Shown here piece after piece: positions 14,316 to 18,747 of a DNA stretch of 18,747 nucleotides. The stretch spans positions 1 to 18,747 of the forward strand of contig CANBUA010000064.1 of assembly GCA_947372535.1 (NCBI GenBank), written 5' to 3'. This stretch comes from Burkholderiales bacterium (lineage in GTDB: Bacteria > Pseudomonadota > Gammaproteobacteria > Burkholderiales > Burkholderiaceae). Under the pieces are notes generated by a model, which searched no databases, had not been told where the DNA came from, and saw only the letters and a list, made by a program, of their open reading frames with translations. Positions within the stretch are counted from its first letter, which is position 1; the number at the start of each line of letters is the position of its first letter. The position numbers and the translations under genes are program-made.

Positions 14316-15047
14316 TCATTGCGCGCTGGCCGCACCTTGACGCTGGGCATCCGCCGCCTCCTGAAGGCGGGCCGACAAGCCGGCTTCGGCCTTGGTGCGT
14401 GCGGCACCTTCGGCATAGGCATCGCGCAACATCGCGGGCGCCTGGCGGCGGGCATCCTGCACATCGACTTCGCCGTTGCGCACGTGCTGGGGCAGTTCAT
14501 CCACCAGCTGGTGGGCCAGGGCCTGGCGCAAACCGGCATCGGCCGTGGCGGGCAAGTCCTGCCACTTCTCCAGCAGCTTGGTGTAGCGCAGGAAGTTGGC
14601 CAGGCGCAGCAATTCGGCCTGAGGGTCGGCCTGGCGTTCGGCCACGCCCTTGAGCATCTGCCACTCCATGGTAGACGCGAACGCCGGGCGATCCTTGAGC
14701 GGGCCGCTCAGGGGCTTCCAGGCTTCGGCCGAGGCCAGTTGCTGGTTCGCGTTGGCCACATCCTGCATCGTCTTCTGGGCTTCCCGGATCTGCTCGGCGG
14801 TCGGCGGCTGGCTCGTGGCTTCATCGGGGGCGGGTGCCGCTTGTTGCTGCTGTAACTGCTTTTGCTGCAGGGCTTCGAAGGCGCTGGTGGGCTCTGCGGC
14901 CGATGCGGCGCTGGATGCCGATGCCGCCGCGGTGGGGGCAACTGAATCGCTGCGCTGGGTCCACCAGACGACGGCCACCAGGCCCGCCACCGCGGCGCCC
15001 AGGATGGGCACCCACTTCTTGCCATTGCTTTGTCGCACGATCGACAT
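14316..15047 (-). CDS. Membrane-anchored helical periplasmic protein, possible lipase accessory
   Basis: This 243-residue protein has a single N-terminal membrane segment (about 13-29, ending VVWW) and no cleavage site, so it is anchored with the bulk outside. An Ala/Ser/Gln-rich linker (about 34-80) with a Gln run follows, then a mainly helical, charged domain (about 80-240) including LLRLANFLRYTKLLEKWQ. It lies 137 bp after a secreted lipase gene on the same strand and has a good Shine-Dalgarno (GAGGTGA). The anchor, linker and helical domain layout resembles lipase foldases, but the foldase motif RxxFDY is absent. A lipase/phospholipase accessory protein is my best guess; no family was recognised with confidence. 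Confidence 0.65.
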   Translation of the reverse strand: MSIVRQSNGKKWVPILGAAVAGLVAVVWWTQRSDSVAPTAAASASSAASAAEPTSAFEALQQKQLQQQQAAPAPDEATSQPPTAEQIREAQKTMQDVANANQQLASAEAWKPLSGPLKDRPAFASTMEWQMLKGVAERQADPQAELLRLANFLRYTKLLEKWQDLPATADAGLRQALAHQLVDELPQHVRNGEVDVQDARRQAPAMLRDAYAEGAARTKAEAGLSARLQEAADAQRQGAASAQ

Positions 15048-15080
15048 CGGTCACCTCGGATTCAACGGAGAGAACAGGGC

Positions 15081-15140
15081 GGGGCCCCATCCCCATTGGG
15101 AAGGGGCCCCGGAAACAGAACAAGGCCCCGCAGGGCCTTG
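15081..15140 (-). terminator. Hairpins downstream of the lipase gene
   Basis: CAAGGCCC (15121-15128) and GGGCCTTG (15133-15140) form an 8-bp stem with a 4-nt loop; on the minus strand it is followed by the T-rich TTCTGTTT. A second repeat, GGGGCCCC at 15081-15088 and 15103-15110, follows. Probably full or partial termination after the lipase gene, limiting read-through into the accessory gene. Confidence 0.55.
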
Positions 15141-15184
15141 TGGAGCTTACCCCGAAGGGCAAGCCGGTTGTCGCCAGACAGCGA

Positions 15185-16978
15185 TCAGAACTTCGTCGGT
15201 GCGGGAGGAGCCACCACGAAGGTGAAGCCTTGGCCCTTGCCGGACATCAGAGCGCTGATGATGCTGGAGATGATGCAACCCTTGATTTGCGGGAAGTCAA
15301 CCGTGCCACCGAAGGTCAGGTTGCCGTTGCCCAGCGAAGCCAGGGGGCCGTCGAACGTGATGGGGAAGGTCACCGGCGACACGGTCTTGCAGGCGCCGAA
15401 AGGAACACCCCACACCGAGGTCACGGTGATGTCGGTCGGGACCGAAGCCTTGATGTGCAGCACGCCAGCATTGTCCAGCGAGTTGGTGCCCTTCACGTTG
15501 GCCAGCGGGGTCACCTTGATGCCCACTTGCGCGTTGATGCCGATCAGGCTGATGCGCTGTGCGAAGGCGGGAATCACCAAGCTGCCGTCCAGCGTTTTCT
15601 TGGTGATGTTGGCCGTGGCCGTCAGGCTGCCGCCAGCAGGCAGGGTCACGGTTTGACCCAGGGTCTTCAGCTTCAGCGAACCACCCAGGGTCCACTTGTC
15701 CAGCTTGACTTGCAGGTCAGGACCGGCGATGGCCGTCGAAGCAGGCGAAGCAGCGGTGTTCGAGCAGGTGCTCGGCGCAGCCTTGCCAGTGAAGCGGTCA
15801 GCCATCCAGGCCAGGGCCGGGCCAGCAGCCTGGAACTGGGTCACGATGTGCTCGGACGGGTACATGTCGAAGTACACGTTCTTGTTGGTCTGGCAGTACG
15901 TGTTCTTCAGGTTCACGGTTTGAGCCGTGGCGATGAACTCGTCAGCCAGGCCGTGGAACAGGTACATCGGCACCGACGGGGTCGTCGTGCCCAGGTTCTG
16001 TTCGACCAGGGTGTTCTTGATGTCCGAGATCTTCAGGATCTGGTCCAGACCGATGTTGTTCTTGGTGAACGCGGTCAGGCTCTTGTTCTCGTTCTCGAAC
16101 AGGGCTTCGAACACGCACTGGGTCTTCAGACGGTCCAGGGCAGCCAGGCCAGCGTCGGAAGCGATCAGGTCGATGTTCAGGGTGTCGGGGTACTGGGTGT
16201 TCAGACCAGCCACGCCAGAGAACAGGAAGGCAGCGCCCAGGTCACCGTCCAGCTTGTGAGCGGCGTCGATGAAGTTGGCGGGGATGCCACCGGCGGCGAC
16301 GCCAACGACGTTGATTTCAGGTGCGTAGGTCTTCAGGAGTTCAGCAGCCCAGGCAGCGGATTGACCGCCTTGCGAGAAGCCCCAGATGCCGACCTTGCTC
16401 GAGGCGGTCACGCCGGAGTTGGGCACGGCCTTGGCAGCGCGGAAGATGTCCAGCAGCGCGTGGCCTTGCGACTTGCCGGCCAGGTAGGTGGCGGCATCGC
16501 CAGAGACGTAACCTTGGTAGTCGGTGACCAGCACGGTGTAGCCGGCATTCAGGGCGGACAGGATGCTGGCGCCTTCATAGTCGGTACCGGCGGCCAGTTG
16601 GCGCGACGGTGCGCAGCCTTGGGCCAGACCGTGGGTGCCCACTGCGTACAGGATCACGGGGCGGGCGCCGGCGCCAGTCCAGGCGGCGGTCGGGACCAGC
16701 ACGGTGCCGGACACGACGTTGTCGAGGTCGGTCGAGTCGGTCGACTTGTACAGGATGTTGGTGGCCTTGGCGGGCAGGGCAACGTTGCCGATCTTGGCCA
16801 CGCCGTTGCGATAGCTCAGCAGGGTGCCGGCGGCATCAGCGGGCAGGGGGCTGGGCAGGGTGTAGAAGCTGTCATCAGCGGGGCCGACGGTGGCGGCTTG
16901 CGCACCGAGGCTCAGGGACATGGTCAGGGCTGCAACCGAGGCAGCGAGCACGGTCAGACGGGCTTGGGCGTTTTTCAT
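15185..16978 (-). CDS. Secreted lipase (LIP-family alpha/beta hydrolase) with an extra C-terminal domain
   Basis: This is a 597-residue protein. The signal peptide ends at AQA near residue 28. The alpha/beta-hydrolase domain (about 35-400) has the nucleophile elbow GFSQGG (200-205, Ser202), Asp346 (HGLADEF) and His377 (PSEHIV), a complete triad as in the secretory lipase family. After a short Ser/Ala linker, residues about 418-592 form a separate beta-rich domain with Cys530 and Cys568, likely a disulfide. That domain recalls ones in actinobacterial secreted proteins. The start at 16978 has a strong Shine-Dalgarno (GAGGAAAG); the frame is open to 17335, but that part is non-coding in character. 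Likely role is breakdown of extracellular lipids or esters, feeding the fatty-acid genes nearby. Confidence 0.82.
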   Translation of the reverse strand: MKNAQARLTVLAASVAALTMSLSLGAQAATVGPADDSFYTLPSPLPADAAGTLLSYRNGVAKIGNVALPAKATNILYKSTDSTDLDNVVSGTVLVPTAAWTGAGARPVILYAVGTHGLAQGCAPSRQLAAGTDYEGASILSALNAGYTVLVTDYQGYVSGDAATYLAGKSQGHALLDIFRAAKAVPNSGVTASSKVGIWGFSQGGQSAAWAAELLKTYAPEINVVGVAAGGIPANFIDAAHKLDGDLGAAFLFSGVAGLNTQYPDTLNIDLIASDAGLAALDRLKTQCVFEALFENENKSLTAFTKNNIGLDQILKISDIKNTLVEQNLGTTTPSVPMYLFHGLADEFIATAQTVNLKNTYCQTNKNVYFDMYPSEHIVTQFQAAGPALAWMADRFTGKAAPSTCSNTAASPASTAIAGPDLQVKLDKWTLGGSLKLKTLGQTVTLPAGGSLTATANITKKTLDGSLVIPAFAQRISLIGINAQVGIKVTPLANVKGTNSLDNAGVLHIKASVPTDITVTSVWGVPFGACKTVSPVTFPITFDGPLASLGNGNLTFGGTVDFPQIKGCIISSIISALMSGKGQGFTFVVAPPAPTKF

Positions 16979-17060
16979 GTGTCTTTCCTCAAAGTAGAAG
17001 GGGACCCGATCTCCTGACCGGGTGTGTGTCGACGTGTTGCGATCACATGCATTGAAGTCT

Positions 17061-17073
17061 GCTTGTGACAAGC
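17061..17073. repeat. Palindrome in the lipase upstream region
   Basis: GCTTGT and ACAAGC flank a single central G, a perfect 13-bp palindrome about 83 bp upstream of the lipase start. GAAGTC occurs directly on both sides of it. Candidate operator or leader hairpin. Confidence 0.4.
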
Positions 17074-17112
17074 GAAGTCGACATTGAGGTTTCCACGGGA
17101 TCCATTTAAATA

Positions 17113-17126
17113 CCTTCAAATGAAGG
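17113..17126. repeat. AT-adjacent palindrome in the lipase upstream region
   Basis: CCTTCA and TGAAGG around a central AA (17119-17120), next to the AT-rich block TTTAAATA. About 135 bp upstream of the lipase start, so suitable for a regulator site near the promoter. Confidence 0.4.
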
Positions 17127-17333
17127 GGCGCGTTAATACTGATCCGTTTGTGCGAGGGGATGTTATGCGACACGTGCCTGGCTGTGGTTTCCTGTGAAGT
17201 ACCGTGAACGACACCGGAGGTTTTCCCAGGGGCACATGATTTGCAGCAGTTACTCTGCCTTCGAGGCGGCAAGGCGGGTAGTAACTTCGGGTTGTTTCTG
17301 CGCGCAAAATCTCGCTTTTCACCCATAACTGGC

Positions 17334-17359
17334 AATCAGGATAATTGAACATCCTGATT
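17334..17359. repeat. Perfect 9-bp inverted repeat
   Basis: Arms AATCAGGAT (17334-17342) and ATCCTGATT (17351-17359) flank 8 bp. It lies about 145 bp beyond the TetR stop and 356 bp upstream of the lipase start. A TetR- or AraC-type operator, or a hairpin, would look like this; there is no T-run. Confidence 0.5.
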
Positions 17360-17503
17360 TAATGGTGTAAACCCTTAATTTCGCCCGGGGGCAACGCCAA
17401 ACGCGTTGGCTGGGGCGGGTCGGCACGGCCAGTCAGGGGTTTTCCCAGGCGACAGCCCATCGTTGGGGCCGCAGGGAGGGCCGGGGATGGGGCTGAAGGT
17501 GCT

Positions 17504-18151
17504 TCAGTTCTCGGCGGCCAGCTTGTCGTGAGACGCCAGCCATTGGTGCAGGCCAACCCACGCATAGATATTGTGGTCGACCATGGTTTCCACCGGCCAG
17601 TCAAACGAGCGCGTCATCCACAGGGTGCTGGTGTGGATGATCATCCCCGCGAAGCCGGTGATGATCAGCTCGGCTTCAGGCGTGAAGTCCAGGTTCGGAT
17701 ACCTGGATTGGAATTTTGCGCGGATGACATTTGAAAACAGAGACAGCTGCTTGTTCAAATTGCTCGGGGTGGTCAAGCCACTGGAGGCGGCGTCCAGCAA
17801 CAATATCTGGCCACGGCGAAAATCTGATTTGATGAATTCGAAAAACCCTGCCAAACCGGCGCGGGCCTGAAGAATCGGGTCGTCGGGGACCCCCTGCAGG
17901 GCCGCCAGGACGGCCATGCCCGCTTCTCCCGATGTCTTCTTGTGCAGCGCCAGGAAGACCTCGTTGAGGCCGCTGAAATGCTCGTAGAAGTAGCGCTCGG
18001 TCAGGCGTGCCTCCGCACAGATCAGGCGCATCGTGGCTTTGTGGACACCTTCGCGGCCGAAAACGTCGAACGCAGCGGCGATCAAACGTCCGTAGCGTTC
18101 GGCCTTGCGGGCTTCGGCGGTGACCCCGGCATAGCGGCGTGGCGTTTCCAT
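17504..18151 (-). CDS. TetR-family transcriptional regulator (second of two)
   Basis: This 215-residue regulator has its HTH at about 20-66, with REGVHKATMRLICAEARL and the RYFYEHF signature at 53-59. It shares the RRYxGV lead-in and RYFYE motif with the TetR at 11465-12169, so the two are related, but the ligand domains differ strongly. The helical C-terminal domain ends in a hydrophobic, Trp-containing stretch. The start at 18151 has no Shine-Dalgarno. It sits between an acyl-CoA dehydrogenase and the lipase, all on the minus strand, so control of lipid-use genes is likely (inference). A hairpin terminator separates it from the dehydrogenase. Confidence 0.88.
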   Translation of the reverse strand: METPRRYAGVTAEARKAERYGRLIAAAFDVFGREGVHKATMRLICAEARLTERYFYEHFSGLNEVFLALHKKTSGEAGMAVLAALQGVPDDPILQARAGLAGFFEFIKSDFRRGQILLLDAASSGLTTPSNLNKQLSLFSNVIRAKFQSRYPNLDFTPEAELIITGFAGMIIHTSTLWMTRSFDWPVETMVDHNIYAWVGLHQWLASHDKLAAEN

Positions 18152-18176
18152 GGGGGCAGTGTAGGTGGAGATGTGA

Positions 18177-18204
18177 AACCGCCTCGTGCGAAGACGAGGC
18201 GGTT
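18177..18204 (-). terminator. Terminator after the acyl-CoA dehydrogenase
   Basis: Perfect 11-bp inverted repeat, AACCGCCTCGT (18177-18187) and ACGAGGCGGTT (18194-18204), with a 6-nt loop, 52 bp after the stop. On the minus strand the stem ends in TTT, a short T-run. Confidence 0.75.
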
Positions 18205-18256
18205 GGGGGTGGCAGCCGTCGGACAGGATCCGAACGGCACGCCTGCAGGACGCAGA

Positions 18257-18747
18257 TCAGTTGAAGCTGAAGTGGTCGTTGTCCATCTGCATGATGGAGG
18301 CCGTGGGCGACAGCATGGTCTTGCGATGGCCCAGGGCGCGCGGTGCCAGGCGGTCGAAGTAGAACTCGGCCGTCTGCAGCTTGGCCTTGTAGAACTCGGC
18401 CGAATCCTTGCCGCCCTTGGCCAGCTTCTCGTTGGCCACGATGGCCTGCTTCAGCCAGAAGTAGCCCATCATCGCGTAGCCCGAGTACATCAGGTAGTCG
18501 TTGCAGGCGGCCGAGACCACGTCGCGGTCCTTGTTGGCGCGCAGCATGATGCGGATGGTGACCCACTTCCAGTCCAGGGCGGTCTTGAAGCTGGCACGGG
18601 CCAGTTTGCCGATCACGCCACCGTCCAGCAGGTGGGGCTTGGCCTGGGCGATCATCTCGTTGGTGAAGTTGAAGATGCACTTGCCGCGCGATTGCAGCAG
18701 CACCTTGCGGCCCAGCAGGTCGAGCGCCTGGATGCCGGTCGTGCCTT
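18257..18747 (-). CDS. Acyl-CoA dehydrogenase, C-terminal part
   Basis: The gene is cut by the right edge; the last 162 residues are visible. The first visible phrase GTTGIQALDLLGRKVL is the conserved segment near the end of the acyl-CoA dehydrogenase core. The remainder fits the extra C-terminal domain (Acyl-CoA_dh_C type) of the roughly 600-residue subfamily, ending PTASIMQMDNDHFSFN. Expected reaction: FAD-dependent alpha,beta-dehydrogenation of an acyl-CoA; this subfamily includes 3-methylmercaptopropionyl-CoA and long-chain enzymes. The substrate cannot be decided from this part. The catalytic core and start are outside the window. It is followed by a terminator and then the TetR gene. 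Confidence 0.9.
   Translation of the reverse strand, partial: GTTGIQALDLLGRKVLLQSRGKCIFNFTNEMIAQAKPHLLDGGVIGKLARASFKTALDWKWVTIRIMLRANKDRDVVSAACNDYLMYSGYAMMGYFWLKQAIVANEKLAKGGKDSAEFYKAKLQTAEFYFDRLAPRALGHRKTMLSPTASIMQMDNDHFSFN

Larger units (their letters stand above)
16979..17503. other. 525-bp gene-free stretch upstream of the lipase
   Basis: No convincing gene is seen. The composition is more AT-rich than the neighbours, especially 17100-17160 and 17290-17385. It must hold the lipase promoter (minus strand), but I found no clear -35/-10 pair. It contains three clean palindromes, given as separate entries, and a short repeat of GGTTTTCCCAGG at about 17219 and 17438. A weak GC-rich imperfect hairpin at about 17452-17495 may end the TetR transcript. 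Confidence 0.6.

Noticed and set aside
13136..14539. 467-codon open frame on the minus strand
   Set aside because: It is antisense to the alpha/beta hydrolase, which has a complete triad and a coupled start.
14316..15047. Lipase foldase (LifO/Lif) identity
   Set aside because: The required RxxFDY-type motif is missing, and the neighbouring lipase is not the usual foldase-dependent type.
14834..17017. 727-codon open frame on the plus strand
   Set aside because: It is antisense to the lipase and accessory genes, with no motifs; the minus-strand genes have signal peptide, triad and ribosome binding sites.
17116..17352. 78-codon frame in the lipase upstream stretch
   Set aside because: No Shine-Dalgarno, no recognisable motif, and it overlaps palindromes; non-coding is more likely.

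Overview
This is a GC-rich bacterial window, densely packed with genes on both strands. Gene content suggests a betaproteobacterium, probably Burkholderiales: a QseBC/PmrAB-like two-component system, a BigR-type sulfur locus, an AraC regulator with an arabinose-binding-like N-domain, and lipid-metabolism genes with TetR regulators. This placement rests on recognition of protein families, not on a search. I saw no tRNA, rRNA, CRISPR array, transposase or phage gene.

Layout. (1) 1-2390, minus strand: response regulator, sensor kinase and a D-alanyl-D-alanine carboxypeptidase cut by the window edge. Both junctions are ATGA stop/start overlaps, so they read as one translationally coupled operon. 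(2) 2537-5765: a sulfide/persulfide locus. On the minus strand bigR-like repressor, DUF442 sulfurtransferase, DUF2892 protein and TauE/SafE exporter; on the plus strand a persulfide-dioxygenase-type metallo-beta-lactamase and an OsmC-like peroxidase. The two arms share a 49-bp control region holding two interlocked promoters. (3) 5786-10009: an exported DJ-1/PfpI-like protein that lacks the family cysteine, divergent from a 1030-residue exported beta-propeller/dihaem cytochrome c protein. Their 252-bp spacer holds two large inverted repeats, and the second would mask the cytochrome gene's ribosome binding site. (4) 10147-14224: AraC and TetR regulators, then a divergent two-gene operon of a short-chain dehydrogenase and a hormone-sensitive-lipase-type hydrolase. 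(5) 14316-16978: a secreted lipase with an extra C-terminal domain, followed by a membrane-anchored helical protein that may be its accessory. (6) 16979-18747: a 525-bp gene-free stretch with palindromes, a second TetR related to the first, and the C-terminal part of an acyl-CoA dehydrogenase.

How the parts may work together. Block 2 is a self-contained sense, detoxify and export module for reactive sulfur. Blocks 4-6 look like an inducible lipid-use region: secreted lipase, intracellular esterase, SDR and acyl-CoA dehydrogenase, with three local regulators. Block 1 couples envelope sensing to peptidoglycan trimming. Block 3 is the least understood and holds the most unusual features: a cysteine-less DJ-1-like protein, a propeller-cytochrome fusion and a structured leader.
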